DNA of 13,509 nucleotides from Tannerellaceae bacterium (GCA_031276545.1 JAISMW010000016.1:1-13509); one strand, 5' to 3'; numbered from the stretch's first letter, positions 1-6,617 are shown. Program-made: numbers and translations. The notes: generated by a model from the letters alone, not told the origin.

Positions 1-205
1 AGCAGGAAAACAGCTCCTTATCTTCGGCCAGCATACTGTCCACATTGAAGGGAGGCATGGAGTTTATAAGCGGACTTTCGCTTACCGGTTTTAACTGAGG
101 AAACATGCGAAACGCATCCCTGTTTTCAAAATAGTACTCGTACACTTGTGCAGATACCATGGCGCTGCTAAGGAGCGCACAGAAAATAAAAAATAATCTT
201 TTCAT
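1..205 (-). CDS. Secreted protein, N-terminal part only; resembles the start of a type IX-secreted peptidase
   Basis: The gene starts at the ATG at 205-203 and runs off the left edge after 68 codons. The first 19 residues (MKRLFFIFCALLSSAMVSA) are a Sec signal peptide with an A-x-A-like site before QVYEYYFENRD. There is no lipobox cysteine, so the product is exported but not lipidated. Residues about 49-65 read INSMPPFNVDSMLAEDK. From memory, an 'MPxFDVxxLLxED' segment is common in the pro-region of Bacteroidota serine peptidases exported by the type IX system, such as lysyl-endopeptidase-like enzymes. That assignment is an inference, because no catalytic domain is in view. The ATG overlaps the stop of the upstream lipoprotein (ATGA), so the two are probably translationally coupled. 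The first dozen codons align closely with those of the lipoprotein at 752-1177. Confidence 0.8.
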   Translation of the reverse strand, partial: MKRLFFIFCALLSSAMVSAQVYEYYFENRDAFRMFPQLKPVSESPLINSMPPFNVDSMLAEDKELFSC

Positions 206-639
206 TGTTCATTTGTTTTTAATCGTTCGTAGATATTAAATATAGGTGTGTCCGTCGACAATGTCCTCATGCCGTAGATAAGATCCAGCCGGAGTGTGTC
301 CGGGCCGGCGAAACTGTACCGGTAGGTGTATCCATCCCGGGGTTTTCCGCTGTTCAAGTATAGGGAACCGGCATCTACCCGATAGTTGTCCGTCCGATTG
401 CCTGACGGGAAACGGCTGTGATAGGTGCCGCCGGGCATTGTGCCGTCTGTCAGAAATTCAATCACATGCCCATCGGGGGTAAGTTCGGGAAACGTCTCAT
501 TCCCGCGGGCAATCTCCTGCCATTGCCCCAGAAAGGGTTGCTGATATTTCAGCATCTCTTCGTTGTTGTCCTTGCATCCGCCCGCCAGCAGGAGGGCAAA
601 GGCAAGTAATAAATAAATAGTTTTTTGTAGCATACGCAT
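202..639 (-). CDS. Small surface lipoprotein A, lipocalin-like; candidate inhibitor or binding protein
   Basis: This is a 145-aa lipoprotein. A signal peptide ends in the lipobox LLLAGGC, with Cys22 as the lipidated residue. The next residues, KDNNEE, resemble the K-D/E-rich lipoprotein export signal that sends Bacteroidota lipoproteins to the cell surface. The mature part has a GQWQEIARGN motif, alternating polar and hydrophobic strands, and a closing IFNIYERLK strand, as expected for a small lipocalin-like beta-barrel. I do not recognise a named family. The open frame extends upstream to 729, but the start at 639 (MRMLQ, alternative Met at 633) gives a proper signal peptide and matches the paralogue at 1602. 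The stop overlaps the start of the next gene (ATGA). It is close to the 1177-1602 product at both ends but diverged in the middle. A protease-inhibitor role is inferred from context only. Confidence 0.85.
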   Translation of the reverse strand: MRMLQKTIYLLLAFALLLAGGCKDNNEEMLKYQQPFLGQWQEIARGNETFPELTPDGHVIEFLTDGTMPGGTYHSRFPSGNRTDNYRVDAGSLYLNSGKPRDGYTYRYSFAGPDTLRLDLIYGMRTLSTDTPIFNIYERLKTNEQ

Positions 640-664
640 AAAATTTAAAAGATTAATAGAATTG
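202..664 (-). repeat. Tandem duplication, copy 2 (with 1177-1626)
   Basis: This unit covers lipoprotein A plus about 25 bases upstream of its start and pairs with 1177-1626. Bases 497-562 are identical to 1460-1525 over 66 bases. The start region and upstream bases (aaaatttaaaagattaatag) are also the same. Similarity ends near 665, where the sorting-domain-like remnant begins. Confidence 0.8.
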
Positions 665-669
665 ATTAA

Positions 670-756
670 TATGAGGGTCAGCACATAGATACCGGCCGGC
701 AGTTTATAAACATCCACACGAATAAACATGTAATCTTTTTCATGATCGTTTTTATT
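670..756 (-). pseudogene. Possible relic of a type IX secretion C-terminal sorting domain
   Basis: This segment lies between two lipoprotein genes and is open on the minus strand. It reads NKNDHEKDYMF followed by IRVDVYKLPAGIYVLTLI. The V-x-x-LPAGIYVLxL pattern is what the last strands of type-A sorting domains look like in Bacteroidota proteins. A stop at 757-759 lies upstream, and the body of any such protein is absent, so at best this is a 3' remnant. It happens to be in frame with lipoprotein A, which makes that frame look 30 codons longer than it should be. Similarity over such a short stretch may be chance. Confidence 0.25.
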
Positions 757-1177
757 TTATTCGTTTGAAAATATGAAATTTAGGGGTAAGCATTGAGTAT
801 GTTGCGTAACCATGGACATGTTCCACGAAGAACTGATTGTTGTCGGTAAAAATACACCGGTAAATTTGTCCGGGCTGTTCTTTCCTCTCCAGATACAGGC
901 TGTCGGATTCTATCCGGTAATATGACGGCTCGCCGTCAGTCCGACCCAAATAGAAGCCGAACGGGCCGTAATACGTTCTGTCGGGCAGAAACTCAATGAC
1001 CGTCTCATTGGGAGTAAGTTTGGGATTATAGTCATTCCAGCGGGCAATCTCCTTCCATTTGCCCAGAATACGTTGCGAGGGTTCCGCTATGGTTACCGTG
1101 CCGCCGTCTGCTTCGCTGTTATCTCCGCATCCGACCAATAGCAGGAGGGCACACAAAATAAAGAGTAATCGTTTCAT
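752..1177 (-). CDS. Small lipoprotein B, divergent paralogue of its two neighbours
   Basis: This is a 141-aa lipoprotein with the signal peptide MKRLLFILCALLLLVGC; Cys17 is the lipidation site, followed by GDNSEAD. The mature domain aligns with the flanking lipoproteins from LGKWKEIARWNDYNPKLTP through VIEFLPDRTYY, YYRIESDSLYLE and the terminal TPKFHIFKRIK. It is the most divergent of the three. Its start codon overlaps the stop of the upstream lipoprotein by one base (TAATG), which implies translational coupling. The signal-peptide codons resemble those of the partial secreted gene at 205 more than those of its lipoprotein paralogues, which suggests a recombined 5' end. The product probably sits in the outer membrane. 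Its function is unknown, and ligand binding or protease inhibition are only possibilities. Confidence 0.85.
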   Translation of the reverse strand: MKRLLFILCALLLLVGCGDNSEADGGTVTIAEPSQRILGKWKEIARWNDYNPKLTPNETVIEFLPDRTYYGPFGFYLGRTDGEPSYYRIESDSLYLERKEQPGQIYRCIFTDNNQFFVEHVHGYATYSMLTPKFHIFKRIK

Positions 1178-1602
1178 TATTCATTTGTTTTTAATCGTTT
1201 GTAGATATTAAATGTAGGGGTGGCCATGGACATTGTTATTGCCCCGTCCACATAATCCAGCCGGAGCGTGTCCGTGCCGGTAAAGCTGTACCGGTCGATA
1301 TGTCCGTAGGGTCTTGTTCCGTTATCATAGTACACACACTCGGCGTCTACCCGGTAGTGTCTGGTAGAGACACCTCCATTGCCCCAAACAGCCTGGTAGG
1401 TACCGTCGGGAAGAAATTCAATAATGTGTCCATCATCGGGAGTAAGTTCGGGATAATAGTCATTCCCGCGGGCAATCTCCTGCCATTGCCCCAGAAAGGG
1501 TTGCTGATATTTCAGCATCTCTTCGCTGTCGTCCTTGCATCCACCCGCCAGCAGGAGGGCAAAGGCAAGGAGTACATAAATAGTTTTTTGTTGCATACGC
1601 AT
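1177..1602 (-). CDS. Small surface lipoprotein C, lipocalin-like; first gene of the operon
   Basis: This is a 141-aa lipoprotein. The signal peptide starts MRMQQKTIYVLLAF and ends in the lipobox LLLAGGC (Cys22). KDDSEE follows directly, a good match to the K-(D/E)2 surface-export signal. The mature domain begins FLGQWQEIARGNDYYPELTP, continues with IIEFLPDGTY and closes with FNIYKRLKTNE. It is the nearest paralogue of the 202-639 product: the 5' third and the 3' end are nearly the same, while the centre differs in sequence and indels. The start is supported by conservation of ATGCGTATG in both copies. The gene is first in the minus-strand operon, about 150 bases downstream of a TACCTTTG -7 element. 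No enzyme motif is visible. Confidence 0.87.
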   Translation of the reverse strand: MRMQQKTIYVLLAFALLLAGGCKDDSEEMLKYQQPFLGQWQEIARGNDYYPELTPDDGHIIEFLPDGTYQAVWGNGGVSTRHYRVDAECVYYDNGTRPYGHIDRYSFTGTDTLRLDYVDGAITMSMATPTFNIYKRLKTNE

Positions 1603-1626
1603 AAAATTTAAAAGATTAATAGAAAT
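1177..1626 (-). repeat. Tandem duplication, copy 1 (with 202-664)
   Basis: This unit covers lipoprotein C with its immediate upstream sequence. It is nearly identical to the 202-664 copy at both ends and clearly diverged in the middle of the coding region (about 1230-1430). The unit spacing is about 963-975 bases. The pattern fits an older duplication with selection or gene conversion keeping the ends alike. Confidence 0.8.
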
Positions 1627-1659
1627 GATTAGAAATATAAGGTTCGCTAGGCCTTCTCG

Positions 1660-1698
1660 CAGGCAGCGGTTGTTTCCTTATGTCGTATGTGCTGCCTG
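1660..1698 (-). other. Hairpin in the 5' leader of the lipoprotein operon
   Basis: A perfect 8-bp inverted repeat, CAGGCAGC (1660-1667) and GCTGCCTG (1691-1698), flanks a 23-base loop. If transcription starts near 1750, it lies inside the untranslated leader of the lipoprotein mRNA. A second small stem (CTTCC / GGAAG) sits close to the presumed 5' end. A role in mRNA stability or control is inferred. On the plus strand the repeat is followed by four Ts, but no plus-strand gene precedes it. Confidence 0.4.
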
Positions 1699-1755
1699 TT
1701 TTAATAGAGCGATTGTTTTCAATAGGATTGTAGTGGCTTCCCTACCGGAAGTTCA

Positions 1756-1763
1756 CAAAGGTA
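1756..1763 (-). promoter_or_regulatory. Bacteroidota -7 promoter element for the lipoprotein operon
   Basis: On the minus strand the sequence is TACCTTTG, a perfect match to the TAnnTTTG consensus of the primary sigma factor in Bacteroidota. No clear TTTG -33 element lies upstream. Transcription would begin near 1750 and give a leader of about 148 bases before the ATG at 1602. Confidence 0.5.
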
Positions 1764-1822
1764 GGCATTAATCCTGCCGCCGGTTTTTATTTATGCCACT
1801 CTTTTGTATGTTTCACAGCAGG

Positions 1823-1868
1823 AAAACCGTGGATGAATTGGGGGTTCAGATTGAAAACACGGTTTTTT
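1823..1868 (+). terminator. Terminator-like hairpin upstream of pheT
   Basis: AAAACCGTG (1823-1831) and CACGGTTTT (1858-1866) form a perfect 9-bp stem around a 26-base loop, and the T-run reaches 1868. It has the shape of a rho-independent terminator on the plus strand, but the loop is large and the stem has an A/T-rich base. No plus-strand gene precedes it here. It could insulate pheT from upstream read-through or be a chance palindrome. Confidence 0.35.
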
Positions 1869-2018
1869 ACGCATGGGTGATGACCGTTCTGCTTCCGGTA
1901 TAAGGATTCAAACCGGCTGTTTCATCCTTCCTTTATCTACGTTAGCTTCCTATGCTGATTTTTGATGCGGTTGCCCTGGGGTTCTTGCGTCGAACTCAGG
2001 TTATTGAATAATTCTTTT

Positions 2019-2026
2019 TAACTTTG
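2019..2026 (+). promoter_or_regulatory. Bacteroidota -7 promoter element for the pheT operon
   Basis: TAACTTTG matches TAnnTTTG exactly, 33 bases before the pheT ATG. No clear -33 TTTG is seen at the usual spacing. Its last bases contain the TTG that would be read as an upstream start codon of pheT, so promoter use and that start exclude each other. Confidence 0.55.
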
Positions 2027-2059
2027 GCGCGCAAAAATAGCAGTAAAATACATGAAACG

Positions 2060-4525
2060 ATGAAGATATCTTACAACTGGTTAAAAACATATATTGATTT
2101 CGACCTCCAGCCGGAAGAGGTGCCGCCGGCGCTGACGTCCATCGGACTGGAAACGGACGGCGTGGAGGAAGTGCAAACGGTGAAGGGCGGACTGGAAGGC
2201 CTCGTGGTGGGCGAAGTGCTGACCTGCGAGCCGCATCCGGATTCGGACCATCTGCATGTGACCACCGTACGCACCGGCGACGGGGAACCGCTGCAAATTG
2301 TATGCGGAGCGCCCAACGTGGCGGCCGGACAAAAGGTGGTGGTGGCGCCGAACGGCACGAAGCTGTATCGGGACGATACGTGCTTTACCATCAAAAAATC
2401 GAAAATACGCGGGGTGGAATCGAACGGGATGATTTGCGCCGAAGATGAAATCGGCATCGGAACCAGTCACGAAGGTATCATCGTATTGCCCGCCGATGTG
2501 CCCGCAGGAATGTCGGCGAAGGAATATTATGATGTAAGGAGCGACTATGTCCTGGAAGTGGACATTACACCCAACCGGGTGGACGCCGCTTCGCATTTCG
2601 GCGTGGCGAGAGACCTGGCCGCCTATCTGCTGCAAAACGGAAGGAAGGCCGTACTGAAGCCGCCCTCCGTGGAGGAATTCCGTACGGAGGGCGATGCGCC
2701 GATCAGCATCGCGGTGGAAGATACGGAAGGCTGCCCGCGCTATTCGGGCGTCGCCATCTGCGGCGTCACCGTAAAGGAAAGCCCCCGGTGGATGCAGGAC
2801 GCCCTTACGGCCATCGGACTGCGTCCGATCAACAACGTGGTGGATATTACCAACTACGTGCTGCATGAACTGGGACAGCCCCTTCATGCGTTTGACGCCG
2901 GCAGGATAACCGGCGGCAAAGTGACGGTAAAAACCCTGCCCGAAGGAACAAAGTTTGTAACCCTCGACGGAGTGGAACGTACACTCGCGGGCAAAGACGT
3001 GATGATATGCAACGGCGACGAAGCCATGTGCATCGGCGGTGTGTTCGGAGGACTGGATTCCGGCGTAACGGAACAGACCGTGGATGTGTTCCTCGAATCG
3101 GCCAACTTCCATCCGGCACGCATCCGCCAAACCGCCCGGCGGTTTGGCCTGAGTACCGACGCTTCGTTCCGTTTCGAAAGAGGACTGGATCCGAATCAGA
3201 CCCTGTACGTGCTCAAGCGTGCGGCGCTGCTGATTCGGGATATAGCCGGCGGACGCATCACCGGCGAAGTGCAGGATGTATATCCCGTGCCGGTACAGCC
3301 CTGCACGGTGGAGGTCGCTTACCGGAAAATATACAGCCTCACGGGGAAAACAATCCCGGCGGAAACCATCAAACGCATCCTCGCCTCGCTTGAAATCGAG
3401 GTCGTTTCCGAAACGCCGGAAGGGCTCGTGCTCCGGGTGCCGGTCTACCGCATCGACGTGAAGCGCGATGTGGATGTGATTGAAGACATCCTCCGCATCT
3501 ACGGATACAATAATGTAGAGGTGAGCGAACACGTAAAGGCCAGCCTGAACGTCCGCACGCCTGCCGACCGGAGCTACCGGCTGCAGCACCTCGTATCCGA
3601 ACAGCTTTGCGGCGCGGGATTCCACGAAATACTGAACAATTCGCAAACCCGCTCGGTCTATTACGACGGGCTTTCCACCTATCCGCTCTCGCGCTGCGTG
3701 ATGCTGAAGAACGCCATCAGCACGGAACTGAACACTATGCGCCAGACCCTGCTGTTTGGCGGACTCGAAAGCATCGGGCATAATGAAAAGCGCCGGAACG
3801 GCAACCTCCGTTTCTTCGAGTTCGGCAACTGCTATGCGTACGACGCCTCGAAAGAAAAGGAAGGCGACGCCCTTGCCGGATTCGGCGAAGATTTTCGCCT
3901 GGGCTTGTGGATATGCGGCAACCGGGTGGAAAACAACTGGACGCATCCCGACGAGAAGTCGTCGGTGTACGAACTGAAAGCCTACGTGGAGCAAATCCTG
4001 GCACGTCTGGGCGTGAACGGACGAACGCTCCGGGCTGTTACGTCGGAGGGCGACGATATTTTCCGTGCAGGCATGAGCCTGACGGGAGGCAGCTCGAAAC
4101 AGTGGCTGGGAGTGTACGGCGCGGTGAACCGCAGTCTGCTCAAAACGGCAGACGTACATTCGGAGGTCTATTACGCCGAACTGTCGTGGACGGCGCTGAT
4201 GAAGGAAATCCGGAAGAACCGGGTGACCTTCGCCGGGATACCCCGGTTTCAGTCCGTCCGACGGGATTTGGCGCTGCTGGTCGACCGGCACACTCCCTTT
4301 GCCGAAATAGAAAGAATCGCCCGCGAAAGCGAACGGAAACTGCTCCGCAGCGTCACGCTCTTCGATGTATACGAAGGCAGCAACCTGCCTGCCGGCAAAA
4401 AATCGTATGCCGTGAGCTTCTATCTGCAGGATGCGGAAAAAACACTGACCGACAAACAGATCGAAAGCATCATGCACAAAATACAAACGAATCTGGAGCG
4501 CCAACTGGACGCTCAACTGAGATAA
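2060..4525 (+). CDS. pheT: Phenylalanine--tRNA ligase beta subunit
   Basis: PheT pairs with PheS (not in the window) as an alpha2-beta2 enzyme that charges tRNA-Phe in the cytoplasm. The product is 821 aa, normal for the long bacterial form. Visible in order are the N-terminal segment MKISYNWLKTYIDFD, an EMAP/OB-type tRNA-binding domain (about 42-150, with VCGAPNVAAGQKVVVAP), the B3/B4 editing domain (about 220-400, with NNVVDITNYVLHELGQPLHA), the B5 domain (about 417-485, with VPVYRIDVKRDVDVIEDILR), a catalytic-like core, and a C-terminal ferredoxin-fold anticodon-binding domain (about 726-821, from FQSVRRDLALLVD). I chose the ATG at 2060 because homologues begin with this M-x-ISYNWLK segment. 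An in-frame TTG at 2024 lies inside the -7 element. It is the first gene of a five-gene plus-strand run. Confidence 0.97.
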   Translation: MKISYNWLKTYIDFDLQPEEVPPALTSIGLETDGVEEVQTVKGGLEGLVVGEVLTCEPHPDSDHLHVTTVRTGDGEPLQIVCGAPNVAAGQKVVVAPNGTKLYRDDTCFTIKKSKIRGVESNGMICAEDEIGIGTSHEGIIVLPADVPAGMSAKEYYDVRSDYVLEVDITPNRVDAASHFGVARDLAAYLLQNGRKAVLKPPSVEEFRTEGDAPISIAVEDTEGCPRYSGVAICGVTVKESPRWMQDALTAIGLRPINNVVDITNYVLHELGQPLHAFDAGRITGGKVTVKTLPEGTKFVTLDGVERTLAGKDVMICNGDEAMCIGGVFGGLDSGVTEQTVDVFLESANFHPARIRQTARRFGLSTDASFRFERGLDPNQTLYVLKRAALLIRDIAGGRITGEVQDVYPVPVQPCTVEVAYRKIYSLTGKTIPAETIKRILASLEIEVVSETPEGLVLRVPVYRIDVKRDVDVIEDILRIYGYNNVEVSEHVKASLNVRTPADRSYRLQHLVSEQLCGAGFHEILNNSQTRSVYYDGLSTYPLSRCVMLKNAISTELNTMRQTLLFGGLESIGHNEKRRNGNLRFFEFGNCYAYDASKEKEGDALAGFGEDFRLGLWICGNRVENNWTHPDEKSSVYELKAYVEQILARLGVNGRTLRAVTSEGDDIFRAGMSLTGGSSKQWLGVYGAVNRSLLKTADVHSEVYYAELSWTALMKEIRKNRVTFAGIPRFQSVRRDLALLVDRHTPFAEIERIARESERKLLRSVTLFDVYEGSNLPAGKKSYAVSFYLQDAEKTLTDKQIESIMHKIQTNLERQLDAQLR

Positions 4526-4554
4526 ATCATCATCAAAACATAAAGTAATATTCT

Positions 4555-5283
4555 ATGGGAAGAGCGTTTGAATACCGCAAAGCAAAGAAGTTTAAGCGAT
4601 GGGGCAATATGGCCCGTGTATTTACCAAGCTGGGAAAGGAAATCACCATCGCCGTGAAGTCCGGAGGCCCCGACCCCGACAGCAACCCCCGCCTGCGCGT
4701 GCTGATGCAGCAGGCCAAGAAAGAAAATATGCCGAAGGAAAACGTGGAACGGGCTGTCAAGAAGGCCACCTCGAAAGACTTTACCGACTACAAGGAAATG
4801 AACTACGAAGGCTACGGCCCCCACGGTATCGCCGTCTTCGTGGAAACGGCTACCGACAATACAACGCGCACCGTGGCCAACGTGCGCAGCTACTTCAACA
4901 AACACGGCGGATCGCTGGGAACATCCGGCAGCCTGGAATTTCTGTTCGACCATAAATGCGTGTTCCATATCGTCAAAAAAGAAGGTATCGCACTGGAAGA
5001 CCTGGAGCTGGAACTCATCGACTACGGCGTGGACGAAGTGGAAGAGGATGAAGACGAAATCGTACTCTACGGCGAATTTGCGCAAAACTCCGCCATACAG
5101 AAATACCTGGAAGAAAACGGATACGAAATCAACAGCGCCGAGTTCCTGCGTATCCCCGGCGACCTGAAAGACGTAACGCCCGAACAGCGCGAATCGGTGG
5201 AGAAACTGATAGAAAAGCTGGAAGAAGACGAGGATGTGCAAAACGTTTTCCACAATATGCGTGAAAGCGATTCGGACGAATGA
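4555..5283 (+). CDS. YebC/PmpR (TACO1) family protein
   Basis: This is a 242-aa member of the YebC family. The conserved N-terminus MGRAFEYRKAKKFKRWGNMA is followed by FTKLGKEITIAVKSGGPDPDSNPRLR, QAKKENMPKENVERAVKKA and YEGYGPHGIAVFVE. These are the signature blocks of the family's domain I and the start of domains II/III. Members were long annotated as DNA-binding regulators. The mitochondrial homologue TACO1 and recent bacterial work point instead to a role on the ribosome, easing translation through difficult stretches such as polyproline. Sequence alone does not decide between the two, but the position 29 bases after pheT favours a translational role. The C-terminal half is very acidic (EVEEDEDEIV, EKLEEDEDVQ). 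The stop overlaps the folC start (ATGA). Confidence 0.95.
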   Translation: MGRAFEYRKAKKFKRWGNMARVFTKLGKEITIAVKSGGPDPDSNPRLRVLMQQAKKENMPKENVERAVKKATSKDFTDYKEMNYEGYGPHGIAVFVETATDNTTRTVANVRSYFNKHGGSLGTSGSLEFLFDHKCVFHIVKKEGIALEDLELELIDYGVDEVEEDEDEIVLYGEFAQNSAIQKYLEENGYEINSAEFLRIPGDLKDVTPEQRESVEKLIEKLEEDEDVQNVFHNMRESDSDE

Positions 5284-6599
5284 GCTACGAAGAAACATTA
5301 CACTATCTATATGCCGCTACGCCGGTGTTCCAGCATCACGGAGCATCGGCGTATAAACCGGGACTCGACACCATCGTTGCCCTGGACAACCGCCTGGGCA
5401 ATCCACACCGCGCCTACCGCACCGTCCACGTAGGCGGAACAAACGGGAAAGGGTCTGTCTGCCACACGCTGGCCGCCATCTTTCAGCAGGCCGGCTACCG
5501 CACGGGACTTTTCACCTCGCCCCATCTGCTGGACTTCCGCGAACGCATCCGCGTGAACGGAGAAATGATCAGCAAAGACTATGTGACGGAGTTCATCGAA
5601 CGCCACCGCGCGTTCTTCGAGCCGCTGAAGCCTTCCTTCTTCGAGCTGACCACGGCGATGGCCTTCGACTACTTCCGATCCGAAAAGGTAGACATCGCCG
5701 TGATAGAAGTCGGCCTGGGAGGACGGCTCGACAGCACCAATATCATCACACCGATACTGAGCATTATCACCGGCATCAGCATTGACCATGCCGAACTGCT
5801 GGGCGATACGCCGGGCGAAATAGCCTACGAAAAGGCAGGCATCATCAAGGCCGGCGTGCCGGTGGTGGTCGGCAAATCCGACTTCGGAACGGTCGATAAC
5901 GTCTTCCGCCGGCAGGCGGAAAAGATGCAGGCTTCGCTCCTTTTCGCACAGACGGAAAAGCTGCTGAAGGAAGATCCCGTCTATATTTCCGTAATCCGCG
6001 AATGGATATTCCTTACGGAAGACTACGACGTACTCTTTTACAATCTGTCCGGACCGGCTCAAGATGAGAATATGCGTACCGTCCTGTGCGCCCTGCGCGA
6101 GCTGGACAGGGTGTTGCCGGCCAAGCTGCCCCGGGAAGCCGTAGAAAGCGGCGTGTACAACGTATGTTCCCTCACCGGACTGCACGGACGGTGGGAAATA
6201 CTGATAGAAAAGCCTTACACCGTGGCCGACACCGGCCACAATCCTGGAGCCTGGGAACACCTGGCCCCGCATATAGAAACCTTTGTGCAGGACGATGATT
6301 GCCGGGTATATATGATTGTCGGTTTTTCAAAAGATAAAGACGTAGACGCCATCCTCGGCCTGATGCCCAAAGGCGCCTTCTATCTGTTTACACAAGCAAA
6401 CTCCGAACGGGCGCTGCCGGTAGAAACCCTGATCGGGAAAGCCCGCGCCGCCGGACTGCAAGGACAGGGATTCGACTCCGTATACGGAGCCCTCGCGTTC
6501 GCAATCGACCATGCAACAGGCAGCGACATGATCTTTATCGGCGGAAGCCATTTCATTGTGGCGGACGCCTTGCCGCTCTTTGACAGGGACAAACAGTAA
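5280..6599 (+). CDS. folC: Folylpolyglutamate synthase / dihydrofolate synthase
   Basis: FolC adds glutamate to dihydropteroate and to reduced folates in an ATP-dependent, acyl-phosphate reaction, and it belongs to the Mur ligase superfamily. The 439-aa product is a normal length. Visible are the P-loop GTNGKGS (53-59), the TSPHL motif (79-83), EVGLGGRLDSTN (143-154), the metal/ATP-site IDH (168-170) and EKAGIIK (184-190), and, in the C-terminal domain, DTGHNPGA (about 317-324). Bacteria with a single folC usually use it for both synthase steps; whether another copy exists elsewhere cannot be seen. The start ATG overlaps the preceding stop by four bases, implying coupled translation. The next gene begins 18 bases after the stop. 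Confidence 0.96.
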   Translation: MSYEETLHYLYAATPVFQHHGASAYKPGLDTIVALDNRLGNPHRAYRTVHVGGTNGKGSVCHTLAAIFQQAGYRTGLFTSPHLLDFRERIRVNGEMISKDYVTEFIERHRAFFEPLKPSFFELTTAMAFDYFRSEKVDIAVIEVGLGGRLDSTNIITPILSIITGISIDHAELLGDTPGEIAYEKAGIIKAGVPVVVGKSDFGTVDNVFRRQAEKMQASLLFAQTEKLLKEDPVYISVIREWIFLTEDYDVLFYNLSGPAQDENMRTVLCALRELDRVLPAKLPREAVESGVYNVCSLTGLHGRWEILIEKPYTVADTGHNPGAWEHLAPHIETFVQDDDCRVYMIVGFSKDKDVDAILGLMPKGAFYLFTQANSERALPVETLIGKARAAGLQGQGFDSVYGALAFAIDHATGSDMIFIGGSHFIVADALPLFDRDKQ

Positions 6600-6617
6600 C
6601 AAACAAAAATAAACGAC

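Larger units (their letters stand above)
1603..2059. other. Divergent intergenic region between the lipoprotein operon and pheT
   Basis: These 457 bases hold no convincing gene. They contain a -7 element for each direction (1756-1763 minus, 2019-2026 plus), an 8-bp inverted repeat in the lipoprotein leader (1660-1698) and a 9-bp inverted repeat followed by T residues (1823-1868). Two tiny plus-strand frames (31 codons from 1808, 19 codons from 1952) have no supporting signal. No tRNA, T-box or other known riboswitch is apparent. Confidence 0.7.

Noticed and set aside
1640..1700. GGTTCG and paired arms suggesting a tRNA
   Set aside because: No acceptor stem, D-arm or anticodon arm can be formed in order; only a single 8-bp stem is present.
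1808..1903. A 31-codon plus-strand frame (MFHSRKTVDELG...) in the intergenic region
   Set aside because: It has no ribosome-binding site, overlaps the 1823-1868 hairpin and shows no recognisable similarity. It is most likely chance.
1952..2011. A 19-codon frame just before pheT, considered as an attenuation leader peptide
   Set aside because: It has only two Phe codons, not clustered, lies upstream of the -7 element at 2019 and has no following terminator/antiterminator pair.
2081..4516. An open frame of 811 codons on the minus strand opposite pheT
   Set aside because: It is the complement of a GC-rich, strongly conserved gene, and its residue composition (rich in H, R, F, V) shows no family resemblance. 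It is a shadow frame.
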